From Mangrovimicrobium sediminis (GTDB taxonomy: Bacteria; Pseudomonadota; Gammaproteobacteria; Pseudomonadales; Halieaceae): a DNA stretch of 64,000 bases. Below are positions 27,956 to 38,351 of this stretch, piece by piece (positions within the stretch are counted from its first letter, which is position 1; every line of letters starts with the position of its first letter). Position numbers and translations under genes: made by a program. The notes below the pieces were generated by a model. The model had not been told where the DNA came from. It did no database searches and saw only the letters and a program-made list of their open reading frames with translations. The stretch covers positions 124,001 through 188,000 of the forward strand of contig NZ_SRLE01000011.1 of assembly GCF_004745945.1 (NCBI RefSeq), written 5' to 3'.

Positions 27956-29731
27956 ATGAGCTACAACGTTACAACAATCGCGGAAACGCTCGGCCGGATC
28001 AATCAGGGAGTCTATATTCCCGGCATCCAGAGGCCCTACGTCTGGACGGCGGACCAGATCATCCGCTTGTTCGATTCCCTTATGCGCAAGTACCCCATCG
28101 GCACGTTGCTGCTCTGGAATTTGCCCGCGCAGAGCCGTGATGACTGGGAAGTTTACCGTTTCGTAGAGAATTTCTGGGAAGGAGATATCCATAACGATCG
28201 CGTTGAAATCTCCGGCGATCAGCCTTGCACACTCGTCCTGGATGGCCAGCAGCGCTTGACCTCCCTGCTTATCGGGCTGAAGGGTACCTACACACTCAGG
28301 AAAAAAGGTAAGCGTCGTTCCAACGCTGATGCTTGGGAGGAGTTGGCACTGCATATCGACCTGGCTCATGCCCCAGAGGCGGACGATGCACTGGATGACG
28401 AAGACAGTCCACTGAGTGAGCATTATCGCTTCAAGTTTTTCGACGTGAGTGACCGTCCCCGGCAAAAGCCGGGGGAGTTGTGGTTTGAGGTGTCTTTCAT
28501 TCTCGGTGTCGCAACTGAGGAAGAGTATGCGCGGCTGGAGACCAGTTGGATCACCAACAACAGCAGTCTTGAAGCATCCCAAAAATCTGTCGCAAAGGAA
28601 AACCTTCGCCGTCTTTGGGATATGGTCTGGCAGGACGAAACGCTCGCCTCTTTCACCGAGAAGAGCGCATCCTATGACCGGGTCCTGGATATTTTTATCC
28701 GCGCCAACGACGGTGGTACACGCCTGAGCCGCAGTGACCTGCTGATGTCCGTCATTACCCTGCGCTGGGAGCAGTTCAATGCGCGTACCGAAACAGAAGA
28801 ACTGCTGGAGGCACTCACCAAGGAATTGTTGCCGAAACGCGCATTCCAGCGCGAATTCCTGCTACGCACGGCGCTTTACCTGAACAATCTCGATTTCAGT
28901 ATCCAGGTAAAGAATTTCACGCCAGCGAATATCCGCAAGCTGGAGCAGTCCTGGGACTCAGTGAAGCAGGCGATGACGTTTACCGCGCGCTGGATGCGGG
29001 CCAATGGCTTGTATGGCGATGCCTTGTCAGGCCACAACCTGGTCATGTTTCTTTCTTACTACTTCTGGTTTAAGGGGATCAGCGACGAAACCACCCCACT
29101 TTCAAACGAGAATTCCGAAACCATTCGCCAGTGGGTGATTCTGATGCAGTTCCAGAAATTGCTGTCACTGCAAACAAAAAAGAATCTCACAGACTATCGA
29201 ACTGTCATTCGTAAAATGCCATCACACAGCGTCGATTTTCCAGTGGCTGATGTGTCGCGTATGTTTGCATTGAATGGTCGTGTGTTTGGCTTTAACGCAG
29301 AGTGGTCAGAAAAGCTCTGCGATGTCGAAATGGACCAGAATAATGCTGAAAAATTGCTCTCTATTGTCTACGGCAAGGACCTCGCTGCCAACCAGCTGCG
29401 GCCGTTGCCGCTGATACAGTCGCGCTATTTCATGCCAGAAGAGTTGAAGCGCGCGGGCATTCCCGAAGCGCTACATACCAGTGTCCAGCATCATGCCAAT
29501 AGGTTGGGGCTCGCTCTGGCGCTGACGGAGGATGAGTCGGTTCATTACTACGAGCTGCCATTCGATCAATGGATTCAGAGGCTTACACCCAATCAGTTGG
29601 AACAGCACTTTCTCCCCGACGACATTCAAAACTATCGTCTGGGAAATCTACCCGAACTGATTACCCGGCGACGGGAGATTATCGCAAGTCGGTTGGGTGA
29701 GACGATCCCAGAGGTCAGGGAATCAGCGTGA
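27956..29731 (+). CDS. DUF262 (GmrSD N-terminal type) protein
   Basis: A 591-residue protein beginning with the DUF262 domain. It contains VYIPGIQRPYVW (about residue 18), IRLFDSLMRKYPIGTLLLW and LVLDGQQRLTSLLIG (about 90), the DGQQR motif needed for nucleotide-dependent activity in GmrS and BrxU. The long helical C-terminal part lacks the HNH-type DUF1524 nuclease motif, so it is not a full GmrSD restriction enzyme. It starts 63 bases after the helicase stop. DUF262 proteins usually sense modified DNA or regulate partner nucleases. Here it may act as a regulator within the array. Confidence 0.88.
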   Translation: MSYNVTTIAETLGRINQGVYIPGIQRPYVWTADQIIRLFDSLMRKYPIGTLLLWNLPAQSRDDWEVYRFVENFWEGDIHNDRVEISGDQPCTLVLDGQQRLTSLLIGLKGTYTLRKKGKRRSNADAWEELALHIDLAHAPEADDALDDEDSPLSEHYRFKFFDVSDRPRQKPGELWFEVSFILGVATEEEYARLETSWITNNSSLEASQKSVAKENLRRLWDMVWQDETLASFTEKSASYDRVLDIFIRANDGGTRLSRSDLLMSVITLRWEQFNARTETEELLEALTKELLPKRAFQREFLLRTALYLNNLDFSIQVKNFTPANIRKLEQSWDSVKQAMTFTARWMRANGLYGDALSGHNLVMFLSYYFWFKGISDETTPLSNENSETIRQWVILMQFQKLLSLQTKKNLTDYRTVIRKMPSHSVDFPVADVSRMFALNGRVFGFNAEWSEKLCDVEMDQNNAEKLLSIVYGKDLAANQLRPLPLIQSRYFMPEELKRAGIPEALHTSVQHHANRLGLALALTEDESVHYYELPFDQWIQRLTPNQLEQHFLPDDIQNYRLGNLPELITRRREIIASRLGETIPEVRESA

Positions 29732-29747
29732 AGGCGTGGTCGTGGAG

Positions 29748-30164
29748 ATGAGCGAATATTTGCAGCTGCAGGAGCGGACTTGGTACGGGTGGCAAATGTT
29801 GCCGGGATACGGGAACGGTTATCAGCCCTATTATTCGCCGATCTTTGTACAGCAGGTCAAACCACTGAAAACTGGTAAAGGCCTACTGGAGCTGAAATTC
29901 TTCAACGCATTCTATGCTGAAGGTGTGCAGGGATTTGAACTGCGAATGAAAGTCCAGGATCGGCATCTCGAGTACCTTATCGCACAGCTCGATTATCCTG
30001 ATGAGCATCGCAATGCGATCATTTCAACTATCAGTTTCGATTGGGTCAGGGAGATGCTGCCCACACTGTGGTATCACCGCCCTCCGGCACATTTCGATGG
30101 ATTGGCTAGCTCGGAGTGCCAGTACTATCTCAGCCAGGCTTTCTTCGGAAGGCTGCGGCCATGA
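29748..30164 (+). CDS. Uncharacterised small protein between DUF262 and the methylase
   Basis: A 138-residue protein I cannot assign to a named family. It is rich in aromatic residues (RTWYGWQMLPGYGNGYQPYY near the N-terminus) with later YAEGVQGFELRMKV and EMLPTLWYHRPP segments, which suggest a compact globular fold without membrane segments. The ATG at 29748 lies 17 bases after the DUF262 stop and the protein ends 15 bases before the methylase, so it is part of the operon. Specificity factor or small subunit of the methylase are guesses from position only. Confidence 0.7.
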   Translation: MSEYLQLQERTWYGWQMLPGYGNGYQPYYSPIFVQQVKPLKTGKGLLELKFFNAFYAEGVQGFELRMKVQDRHLEYLIAQLDYPDEHRNAIISTISFDWVREMLPTLWYHRPPAHFDGLASSECQYYLSQAFFGRLRP

Positions 30165-30179
30165 TCAGGAAGTAGTTTG

Positions 30180-33074
30180 ATGCAGGTTAAAAGCCCCAAA
30201 AAGCTTATTGAAGTCGCACTTCCCCTCGACGACATCAATGCAGCCGCGGCGCGGGAAAAATCCATCCGCCACGGCCACCCCAGCACTCTGCACCTGTGGT
30301 GGGCTCGTCGGCCACTGGCGGCGGCACGAGCGGTTCTTTTCGCCCAGTTAGTGAATGACCCCGGCTACCAGAGGGAGTTGGGTTACGGCGTCAACAAAAA
30401 GGAGGCGGAGATCAAGCGCGAAAAGCTGTTCCAGATTATTCGCGACCTTGTGCTGTGGGAAAATACCAACAATGAGGAAGTGCTAGGCCGAGCGCGCGAG
30501 GCCATATGGGAGAGCTGGCGCGAGACCTGCCATCTCAATCGAAACCATCCGCAGGCAAAGGAACTCTTCGATCCTGAAAGGCTTCCAGCATTCCACGATC
30601 CGTTTGCTGGAGGTGGTGCAATTCCACTGGAAGCTCAAAGGCTTGGATTGGAGAGCTATGCCTCAGATCTCAACCCAGTCGCGGTGATGATCAACAAGGC
30701 AATGATTGAGATTCCGCCTCGATTCGCAGGCCAAGCACCGGTGGGACCCCTGCCGGAGGGTGAAAAGCAAGCCAAGCTGGTTGACGACTGGAGCGGGGCT
30801 AGGGGTCTTGCTGAAGATGTGCGCCGCTACGGCCATTGGATGCGCGAACAGGCTTTCAAACGCATCGGTCATTTATACCCGAAAGTAACTATTACCCCTG
30901 AATTGATTGCCGGGCGGCAGGATCTCAAGCCCTATGAGAACGAAGAGCTGACGGTAATAGCCTGGCTGTGGGCGCGCACGGTCAAGAGCCCTAATCCAGC
31001 CTTCAGCGATGTCGAGGTTCCGCTGGTCCGGTCATTCATGTTGTCGACCAAAAAAGGAAAGGAGGCTTGGGTAGAGCCAGTAATAGAGGGTGACAGCTAC
31101 CGATTTGAAGTCAGGCTTGGAAAGCAGCCGGTAGGCGGGATTGTCGGAACGGTCGAGCGGTCTGGGGCTACATGCATAATGTCTCAGACTGCCATGACAT
31201 TTAAGTACGTTAGATCTGAAGGTAAAGCCGGGCGCATGGGTGTGCGCCTGATGGCGATAGTGGCAGAGGGAAACCGAAGTAGGGTTTACCTATCACCAAC
31301 CGAAGAAATGGAGCGTCTGGCAGAAAAAGCAGAACCAGTTTGGAAGCCCGAGCATACACTTCCGGTCAATCCGAGGGACTTTAAGACACCGAACTATGGG
31401 CTTAATACGTTTGGTGATCTATTTACTCCTCGACAACTCGTTGCACTGACGACCTTTTCCGATCTGGTACAGGAAGCCCGCGAAAGGGCCTTTACTGGTG
31501 CCAAAGCCGCCGGCGTACCGGACGATGGTATAGGGTTGGCTGATGGCGGTAGCGGAGCTACAGCATATGGTGATGCAATTGGAGTTTATCTAGGCTTCGC
31601 CTCAAGTCGCCTCGCAGATAGAAGTTCGACTGTTTGTACATGGGATTCACACAAAAGCGCCGAAAAAATAAGAAACGCTTTTGGAAGACAGGCAGTTCCT
31701 ATGACTTGGGACTTTGCAGAGGGAAACTGTATGACTGAGTCTTCGGGGGGCTTTACAGTACAAGTCGAGTATATAGCAAAGTCTATCGAACGCCTGCCTT
31801 GTTTTTTGAACGGATTTGCGGAGCAACTAGATGCTGGAAGCCAAAGACTAAGTGTCGCAAAACTTGTTTCTACTGATCCTCCATATTACGACAATATCGG
31901 CTATGCCGACCTTTCCGACTATTTTTACGTATGGATCCGACGCTCTCTGCGCAGCGTTTATCCGGAACTCTTTGGGACCATGGCAGTACCTAAGGCTGAA
32001 GAATTGGTTGCTACACCTTATCGTCATGGTGGAAAGGAAGAGGCTGAATCCTTTTTCCTCGATGGGATGACCCGCGCAATCCACAATCTAGCGGAGCAGG
32101 CCCATCCTGCCTTCCCTGTGTCGATATATTACGCATTCAAACAATCGGAAACTAAAGAGGGTAGTACCACTAGTACAGGTTGGGTAACCTTCCTTGAAGC
32201 AGTGATTCGGGCTGGATTCTCCATTGATGGCACTTGGCCAATGCGCACTGAGCTTGCCAATCGCATGATTGGCTCGGGTACAAATGCGCTGGCGTCCTCA
32301 ATTGTATTGATCTGTCGAAAGCGCCTGTCCTCTGCAGATACGATTTCGCGTCGGGATTTCCAGCGCCAGCTACGAGAAGAGATGCCTGAAGCTTTGGAAA
32401 CCATGATCGGCGGCGAAAGCGGCCAGAGCCCTATTGCACCGGTTGACCTCGCACAGGCATCGATTGGCCCGGGCATGGCCATCTTCTCCCAGTATTCGGC
32501 AGTCCTTAACCAGGACGGAACCAATATGGGTGTCCATGATGCCCTAATACTGATCAATCGTGCTATTACCGATTACCTGAGCCCGGACTCTGGTGCCTTC
32601 GACGCAGATACCCAGTTCTGTTCCAGCTGGTTTGAGCAGTACGGCTGGAGCACTGGCCAATTTGGTGAGGCAGATGTACTGGCGAGGGCTAAAGGAATAA
32701 GTGTGCAGGGGGTAGCTGATGCTGGGGTGTTGGAGTCCGGCAAGAAAAAGGTCCGGTTGCTTCGTTGGGAGGAGTACGCTGAGGATTGGGATCCCACCAC
32801 GGATAATCGAACACCGATTTGGGAGGCCTGCCACCAGATGATTCGCAGTCTAAACAATCAAGGGGAAGCAGCCGCTGGAGCACTACTAGCGAAAATGCCG
32901 GAGAAGGGGGAGCCTATCCGACAGTTAGCGTACCACCTCTATACGTTGTGCGAGCGTAAAAAGTGGGCTGAAGAGGCCCGCGCTTACAATGAGTTGATCG
33001 CCTCCTGGCACAGGGTCGTTGCTGCCTCCCATGAGGTAGGTCACAGCGGTACTCAAAGTGGCCTGGACTTTTGA
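30180..33074 (+). CDS. DUF1156 DNA adenine methyltransferase
   Basis: The 964-residue protein opens with the DUF1156 signature ([33 protein letters not shown], about residues 5-50). The SAM-binding motif is [18 protein letters not shown] (about 139) and the catalytic motif [21 protein letters not shown] (about 563). It should methylate N6-adenine, marking host DNA so the helicase/ATPase complex attacks only foreign DNA. That role is established for DISARM methylases and inferred here. The ATG at 30180 has AGGA upstream; the TTG one codon earlier is unlikely. The 120-residue C-terminal region is helical and proline-poor. Confidence 0.93.
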   Translation: MQVKSPKKLIEVALPLDDINAAAAREKSIRHGHPSTLHLWWARRPLAAARAVLFAQLVNDPGYQRELGYGVNKKEAEIKREKLFQIIRDLVLWENTNNEEVLGRAREAIWESWRETCHLNRNHPQAKELFDPERLPAFHDPFAGGGAIPLEAQRLGLESYASDLNPVAVMINKAMIEIPPRFAGQAPVGPLPEGEKQAKLVDDWSGARGLAEDVRRYGHWMREQAFKRIGHLYPKVTITPELIAGRQDLKPYENEELTVIAWLWARTVKSPNPAFSDVEVPLVRSFMLSTKKGKEAWVEPVIEGDSYRFEVRLGKQPVGGIVGTVERSGATCIMSQTAMTFKYVRSEGKAGRMGVRLMAIVAEGNRSRVYLSPTEEMERLAEKAEPVWKPEHTLPVNPRDFKTPNYGLNTFGDLFTPRQLVALTTFSDLVQEARERAFTGAKAAGVPDDGIGLADGGSGATAYGDAIGVYLGFASSRLADRSSTVCTWDSHKSAEKIRNAFGRQAVPMTWDFAEGNCMTESSGGFTVQVEYIAKSIERLPCFLNGFAEQLDAGSQRLSVAKLVSTDPPYYDNIGYADLSDYFYVWIRRSLRSVYPELFGTMAVPKAEELVATPYRHGGKEEAESFFLDGMTRAIHNLAEQAHPAFPVSIYYAFKQSETKEGSTTSTGWVTFLEAVIRAGFSIDGTWPMRTELANRMIGSGTNALASSIVLICRKRLSSADTISRRDFQRQLREEMPEALETMIGGESGQSPIAPVDLAQASIGPGMAIFSQYSAVLNQDGTNMGVHDALILINRAITDYLSPDSGAFDADTQFCSSWFEQYGWSTGQFGEADVLARAKGISVQGVADAGVLESGKKKVRLLRWEEYAEDWDPTTDNRTPIWEACHQMIRSLNNQGEAAAGALLAKMPEKGEPIRQLAYHLYTLCERKKWAEEARAYNELIASWHRVVAASHEVGHSGTQSGLDF

Positions 33075-33087
33075 CTAGGAGGTTGCC

Positions 33088-33513
33088 ATGACGTCAATTC
33101 GAGTCCATCGCCAAGATAAGGAACTGACAGGTAAGGCACTCAGCGCGAATACTCTCGCCAGTTTTCTTGCAGCTCAGCAAGTGCGTTCTGTCGCTGACTT
33201 GGCTACAGGCAGGGCCATGTCCACTTCACTGCTTCACTTTCTGAATCGGCGAAAGGCTTTGGAATATTGGCAATCGAACGGCTGGTTGCGGCGGGAGCCA
33301 TCAGGTACCTACCTGACCGAGGCGGGACTTGACGAAGTTGAGTTGCGAGAATCCGGCCAGGCAGTCAATGCCAACGGCCGAAGAAAGTCGGGCAATATCG
33401 ATCCGATGCAGGTTGCTGCCGCCCTCAGGTTTATTGAGACTGGCCAGCTGGATGAGACCGAAGCAGAAGTATCGGTCTTGTTGGAAACATTTGTGTATAG
33501 GATTTGGGTATGA
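33088..33513 (+). CDS. Uncharacterised small protein, winged-helix-like
   Basis: A 141-residue protein of unknown family between the methylase and the AAA ATPase. It starts 13 bases after the methylase stop with AGGAGG nearby. SLLHFLNRRKALEYWQSNGWLRREPSGTYLTEAGLDE (residues about 45-85) reads like a winged helix ending in the beta wing, suggesting DNA binding. Its stop overlaps an ATG (ATGA at 33510-33513) that opens a 49-codon frame. Target recognition for the methylase or local regulation are possible. Confidence 0.65.
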   Translation: MTSIRVHRQDKELTGKALSANTLASFLAAQQVRSVADLATGRAMSTSLLHFLNRRKALEYWQSNGWLRREPSGTYLTEAGLDEVELRESGQAVNANGRRKSGNIDPMQVAAALRFIETGQLDETEAEVSVLLETFVYRIWV

Positions 33514-33659
33514 AACCGCAGCATTGGCGAGAAGAGCGCGTCTATACCGGAACGACTGCTTTCGGGCAGACTGCCTCCTTTTCTCCCATGAAATCAGCCT
33601 TAGTGGCAGATGGCCTGATCTTTGGCTGGGATTCTGAGGACAACAATTATGCACATTGA
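33510..33659 (+). CDS. Possible 49-residue protein overlapping its neighbours
   Basis: The frame begins at an ATG that overlaps the preceding stop by 4 bases and ends 11 bases inside the AAA ATPase gene. It reads MKPQHWREERVYTGTTAFGQ at the start and closes with GWDSEDNNYAH. Overlapping signals at both ends are typical of coupled genes, which is the main support. It is too short to place in a family and may instead be a frame-shifted tail of the preceding protein. Confidence 0.4.
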   Translation: MKPQHWREERVYTGTTAFGQTASFSPMKSALVADGLIFGWDSEDNNYAH

Positions 33660-34833
33660 GTCTATACGCCTAAAGAACTTCAAGAGTTTCCGTGACGCAG
33701 AGATGACGGACATCCCGCGTTTTTGCGTGATCGTCGGCGCCAATGGATCGGGTAAGTCTACGCTGTTTAGCGTATTTGAGTTCTTGCGCGAGGCACTTTC
33801 AAGTAATGTCCATACCGCATTGATGAAACTTGGTGGTAGTCGTGGCTTTACCGAAGTGCGTACCCGGGGTTCAGATGGCGACATCGAGATCGAATTGAAA
33901 TTCCGTGAGAGCGAAGACGCGCCGTTGATTACCTATTTTCTCTCTGTGGGCGAACAGCAAGGTAAGCCGATAGTGACTCGCGAAATCCTCAAGTATCGCA
34001 GGGGTAGTGGAGGGCAACCCTGGCATTTCCTTGATTTCAGCAACGGCGAAGGGGTGGCGGTAACCAATGAACTCGACCGGGTCACTGATGTAAAGGATCT
34101 TCATCGCGAACAGCAGAAGCTGCGCTCCCCTGAGATTTTGGCAGTCAAGGGCCTGGCCCAGTTCGAACGCTTTCCTGCTGTGATGACACTGGGAAACTTG
34201 ATCGAGAATTGGCACATATCTGATTTCCATATCAGTCGAGCACGTCCGGAGCAGGAGTCCGGTTATGCCGAGCACCTTTCCCGTGAAGGTGAAAATCTAT
34301 CTTTGGTCACGGAGTATTTGCACAGTCGGCATCCCGAGGTCTTTAAGACTGTCTTGAAGAAGCTCTCGGAACGGGTGCCAGGCATTACCCAGGTCGATGC
34401 TAAGACAACAGAAGAGGGACGGGTCCTACTGCGCTTTCAGGATGGCGCATTCGAGGATCCCTTCCTGGCTCGGTATGTATCGGATGGCACGATCAAAATG
34501 TTTGCCTACCTGGTCTTGTTGTACGACCCGGAGCCACATCCTTTGCTCTGTGTGGAAGAGCCAGAGAATCAGCTATACCCCACACTGCTATGGGAGTTGG
34601 CCGAAGAGTTCCGCGCCTACGCGGAGCGGGGAGGGCAGGTGTTTGTCTCCAGCCACTCACCGGATTTCCTGAACGCGGTTGGGATTGATGAGGTCTATTG
34701 GCTTATCAAGAAGAACGGATGCACCGAAATCAAACGAGCGCGGGATGACAAACAGATTGCCGCGTTTATCGCCGAGGGAGATCAGATGGGTTATCTCTGG
34801 AAAGAAGGATTTTTCCAGGGAGCCAGCCCGTAA
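33649..34833 (+). CDS. AAA-family ATPase (RecF/OLD-like ABC ATPase)
   Basis: A 394-residue ABC-type ATPase. It opens with MHIESIRLKNFKSFRDAEM and Walker A VGANGSGKSTLF (about residue 25). The signature region is YVSDGTIKMFAYLVLL (about 277), Walker B LLCVEEPENQLYP (about 299) and the switch FVSSHSPDF (about 333). This is the AAA_21/OLD pattern without a fused Toprim nuclease. Its stop overlaps the start of the DUF4276 gene (TAATG), and that partner has a Toprim-like acidic pattern, so the two look like a split OLD-type system. AAA plus DUF4276 pairs recur in defence islands. I chose the ATG at 33649, as the earlier frame at 33622 lacks a good site. Confidence 0.87.
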   Translation: MHIESIRLKNFKSFRDAEMTDIPRFCVIVGANGSGKSTLFSVFEFLREALSSNVHTALMKLGGSRGFTEVRTRGSDGDIEIELKFRESEDAPLITYFLSVGEQQGKPIVTREILKYRRGSGGQPWHFLDFSNGEGVAVTNELDRVTDVKDLHREQQKLRSPEILAVKGLAQFERFPAVMTLGNLIENWHISDFHISRARPEQESGYAEHLSREGENLSLVTEYLHSRHPEVFKTVLKKLSERVPGITQVDAKTTEEGRVLLRFQDGAFEDPFLARYVSDGTIKMFAYLVLLYDPEPHPLLCVEEPENQLYPTLLWELAEEFRAYAERGGQVFVSSHSPDFLNAVGIDEVYWLIKKNGCTEIKRARDDKQIAAFIAEGDQMGYLWKEGFFQGASP

Positions 34834-35390
34834 TGGCGCAATTGGTATTCTTTCTGGAAGAGCCCTCTGCCCGCGAGATGCTGCAAGGGGTCCTGCCAAA
34901 ATTTCTGCCTGAGGATTTCACGACTCAGTTTGTGGTGTTTGAAGGCAAGCAGGACCTGGAGAAGCGCCTGCCCATTCGATTACGAGCCTGGCAGCATCCT
35001 GATTCGTTGTTCGTCGTGATGAGAGATCAGGACAGCGGGGATTGTGGAACGATCAAGGCTGGCCTGGTGGGAAAGTGCGCTGCGGCTGGTAAGCCTGAAG
35101 CCGTAGTACGTATCGCGTGTCGGGAGCTTGAAAGCTTTTACCTGGGCGATCTGGCGGCAGTAGCCACTGCTATAGGCCCTGGCAACCTGGGGAATCAACA
35201 ACAGAAGGCAAAGTTTCGCGATCCAGATCGGTTGGGCAATCCCGCGGAGGAACTCAAGAAGATCGCACCTACCTACCAGAAGGTAGCGGGATCGCGGGCC
35301 ATTGCACCCCACATGAATTTGGATAACAACCGCTCCCGCAGCTTTAACGTGTTGCTTGCGGGAGTGAAGAAACTGATTGGAGAAGAGTGA
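34833..35390 (+). CDS. DUF4276-family protein, Toprim-like partner of the AAA ATPase
   Basis: A 185-residue protein with an early acidic motif FLEEPSARE (about residue 8), a central RDQDSGDC (about 66) and a C-terminal [20 protein letters not shown]. An E...DxD arrangement of this kind is found in Toprim nucleases, and DUF4276 is often predicted to be Toprim-like. It overlaps the ATPase gene by one base and the DUF499 gene by a TGATG junction. The probable role is metal-dependent nicking or regulation together with the ATPase, by analogy with OLD proteins. Confidence 0.82.
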   Translation: MAQLVFFLEEPSAREMLQGVLPKFLPEDFTTQFVVFEGKQDLEKRLPIRLRAWQHPDSLFVVMRDQDSGDCGTIKAGLVGKCAAAGKPEAVVRIACRELESFYLGDLAAVATAIGPGNLGNQQQKAKFRDPDRLGNPAEELKKIAPTYQKVAGSRAIAPHMNLDNNRSRSFNVLLAGVKKLIGEE

Positions 35391-38233
35391 TGAGCTTGAA
35401 ACCCTGGCGAGAGATTGCAACGCCCCACAAGGATGTCCTGGAGGGTACTTTTAAGCAATCCGAGTTCGCCGCTGACATCACCCAGGTGGCCACCGGTACG
35501 GCGTCGCCCGAGTACCAGGACGCGGAGATGTTCTTCTCCCGCACCTATATCACTGAAGGGATGCGTTTGCTGTTGATCTCGGTTGCCCAGCGCCTTGCCG
35601 GCAAAGGCGGAGACCCGGTCATCCAGCTGCAGACGGCATTCGGTGGCGGCAAGACCCACACCATGCTGGCGGTGTTGCACCTGGCTAGTCGCGAAGTCAG
35701 TACAGACAAGTTGGCCGGCATCCCCCCGGTGCTGGACGAAGCGGGCATTCAGGAGTTACCCCGGGCCAATATTGCGGTGATTGATGGTATCCGGCTATCT
35801 CCCAGCCAACCGCGCAAGCACGGCGGGATCACTATCAACACCCTATGGGGCGAGCTTGCCGTGCAACTGCTCGGCGATGAAGGGTACAACATGGTGGCCG
35901 AGAGCGATGCTGACGGTACCTCACCCGGTAAAGAGGTACTGCGCGAACTGTTACAGAAGGCAGCACCCTGTGTGGTCCTTATCGACGAGCTGGTTGCCTT
36001 CGTCCGCCAGCTCGAACTGGGCAAGCAGTTCAAGGCGGGCACCTTCGACAGCAATATCAGCTTTATCCAGGCTCTGACAGAAGCGATGAAGGCTGTGCCC
36101 AACGCCATCCTGCTCGCTTCATTGCCCGAATCAGAGTTGGAAGTAGGCGGCACGATGGGTCAACAGGCGCTGAACTCGCTGGAGAAGTACTTCGCCCGCG
36201 TGGAGTCAGTGTGGAAGCCGGTGGGTTCGGAGGAGGCCTTCGAGATTGTGCGCCGCCGCTTGTTCGAAACCCCGGGAGAGCGTGCTGCTGTAGAGGGGAT
36301 CAGTCGCCAGTTTTCGGACTTCTACCGGGCACATGCTGAAAAATTCCCGGTGGAAACCCAGTCAAACGCGTATTTCGACCGATTGTGCAACTCCTACCCC
36401 ATACACCCAGAGATATTCGACCGCCTCTACGAGGATTGGTCCACCCTCGATAAGTTTCAGCGTACCCGTGGCGTGCTGCAGTACATGGCTATCGTGATCC
36501 ACCGCCTGTGGAACTCGGACAATCGCGACGCGCTGATCATGCCGGGATCTCTGCCGCTTGAAGACGGTAACGTCCGGAACAAGAGTATTCACTATCTGCC
36601 CCAGGGCTGGGAGCCGGTAATCGAAAAGGAAGTGGATGGCCCGCGTTCAGAGCCCTACAGCATCGATGGGCACGACACACGTTTTGGTAGTGTACAGGCC
36701 GCTCGTCGGGCCGCACGCACCATTTTTCTTGGTAGCGCCCCGTCATCAAGTGAGCAAATGATTCGCGGTATCGAAACAGAGCGGATTTTGTTGGGAACTG
36801 TTCAGCCCGGACAGACCATCGGGCTGTTCGACGACGTACTGAAGCGACTGCGCGACCGCTTGCACTACCTCTACGCGGATAAAGACCGCTACTGGCTGGA
36901 CACCAAGCCCAACCTACGGCGGGAGATGGAAAGCCGTAAGCAGTCCGTCAGCGAGCGCGACGAACTGTTGCCACTGCTGAAGACCCGTACAACCCAGGTT
37001 GTTGGCCGCAATCACCAGTTCTCAACCGTCCATGTCTTCACGCCGTCGGCGGACATTCCGGATGAGTACGGTACTGGTCCACGCCTGGTCGTCCTGCCGG
37101 TAAATGGCGCCTACAGCAAGTCCGAGAGCAATCAGGCCTTTGCTGCGGCAGAGGAGATATTGCGTAACCGTGGCGACCAGCCCCGGCAGAAGCAGAACCG
37201 CCTAATTTTTCTGGCGCCCGACTACGATGTGGTAAGCCGCCTAAAGGAGCAGGGCTGTATCTTCCTGGCCTGGCAGTCGATCGTAGAAGACATCGAGAGC
37301 GGTGCGCTGAACCAGGACCTGGCCCACCTCAAGCAGGCAAAGAGCTATCGCGATGGGGCCGAGCAGTCCCTCACGCAGCTGGTGCGGGAGGCATGGAAGT
37401 GGTTGATCGCACCGATCGAGGAGATCGTCAAGGGCAGGCCGACACTGAGCTGGGAAGTGGTCTCCGTTTCACCCACTGCGCCTAACCTTATCCAGGCTAT
37501 CGAGCAGAAACTCCGTGAAGAGGAGTGGCTGGTCTACGAATGGGCGCCGATCCACCTCCGCAATGTACTGAATCAGTGGTATCTGAAAGATGGGGTAACG
37601 GAGGTCAGCGCCCTCAAGGTTTGGCAGGATGCCTGCCACTACCTGTTCATGCCGCGCCTGGTAAATGACACGGTCTTCCGCAACGCCATCGACCAGGGCA
37701 TCAACAGCGATGATTACTTCGGATTTGCTTCTGGTAAGGAAGGCGATCGTTATCTCGGATTTGCCTTCGGCCGGAGTTCGCTCATTAACCTGGACGAGTC
37801 ATCACTGCTGATCGACAGAGAGGCGGCACTAGCCTATCGCGAGAAAATGGCAAGTGAAACGCCCACGCCGACCACAACCGGGGGGGCTACCACCCCGGCT
37901 GGTTCTCCTACCTCGGGTGGTACAGGTGTGCAGCCAGGTGGCGAAGGCACGGGTACAGCCACTGGCGGCGAGACAAGCGGCGGGGTGGTGGCAAGTGCCA
38001 AGACTCAGTTCTACGGCAGCATCTCAGTGGATCCGGTGAAGGCCAAAATGGACTTCGCAACCATCATGGATGAGGTGGTTCAGCAGTTCACCGCCAAACT
38101 CGGAGTCGAGGTGTCCATCTCGGTGGAGATTCAGGCTCGCCAGGGCGCAGGGTTCGATGAAGGGTTGCAGCGTGTGATCAAGGAGAACTGCAGCGTACTC
38201 AAGTTTGACTCTGCGGAGTTCGAGGGTGAGTGA
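35390..38233 (+). CDS. DUF499-family ATPase
   Basis: A 947-residue P-loop ATPase with Walker [12 protein letters not shown] (about residue 82) and Walker [15 protein letters not shown] (about 193), followed by long mixed alpha/beta regions. Residues about 822-868 are a threonine/glycine/proline-rich linker that joins a small C-terminal domain ([19 protein letters not shown]). DUF499 ATPases pair with DUF1156 methylases in Hma/DISARM-related arrays, as here. GGAG lies 8 bases before the ATG at 35390; an in-frame GTG at 35387 is the alternative. Role in loading or driving the helicase complex is inferred. Confidence 0.92.
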   Translation: MSLKPWREIATPHKDVLEGTFKQSEFAADITQVATGTASPEYQDAEMFFSRTYITEGMRLLLISVAQRLAGKGGDPVIQLQTAFGGGKTHTMLAVLHLASREVSTDKLAGIPPVLDEAGIQELPRANIAVIDGIRLSPSQPRKHGGITINTLWGELAVQLLGDEGYNMVAESDADGTSPGKEVLRELLQKAAPCVVLIDELVAFVRQLELGKQFKAGTFDSNISFIQALTEAMKAVPNAILLASLPESELEVGGTMGQQALNSLEKYFARVESVWKPVGSEEAFEIVRRRLFETPGERAAVEGISRQFSDFYRAHAEKFPVETQSNAYFDRLCNSYPIHPEIFDRLYEDWSTLDKFQRTRGVLQYMAIVIHRLWNSDNRDALIMPGSLPLEDGNVRNKSIHYLPQGWEPVIEKEVDGPRSEPYSIDGHDTRFGSVQAARRAARTIFLGSAPSSSEQMIRGIETERILLGTVQPGQTIGLFDDVLKRLRDRLHYLYADKDRYWLDTKPNLRREMESRKQSVSERDELLPLLKTRTTQVVGRNHQFSTVHVFTPSADIPDEYGTGPRLVVLPVNGAYSKSESNQAFAAAEEILRNRGDQPRQKQNRLIFLAPDYDVVSRLKEQGCIFLAWQSIVEDIESGALNQDLAHLKQAKSYRDGAEQSLTQLVREAWKWLIAPIEEIVKGRPTLSWEVVSVSPTAPNLIQAIEQKLREEEWLVYEWAPIHLRNVLNQWYLKDGVTEVSALKVWQDACHYLFMPRLVNDTVFRNAIDQGINSDDYFGFASGKEGDRYLGFAFGRSSLINLDESSLLIDREAALAYREKMASETPTPTTTGGATTPAGSPTSGGTGVQPGGEGTGTATGGETSGGVVASAKTQFYGSISVDPVKAKMDFATIMDEVVQQFTAKLGVEVSISVEIQARQGAGFDEGLQRVIKENCSVLKFDSAEFEGE

Positions 38234-38351
38234 TTGCGACCTGCCTGGCATTCCTCGCTAAGGTATGTTTGCCCACAGGAGCGACTAGGTAGCATCGTGC
38301 AACTGAAATTGATAGGGAAATGTAGTCGTAGATGCAAAGGAGAATGCGCTG

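Noticed and set aside
37855-37995. Repetitive GC-rich DNA that could look like a small tandem array
   Set aside because: It encodes a threonine/glycine/proline linker in the DUF499 protein and has no regular repeat-spacer pattern, so it is not CRISPR.
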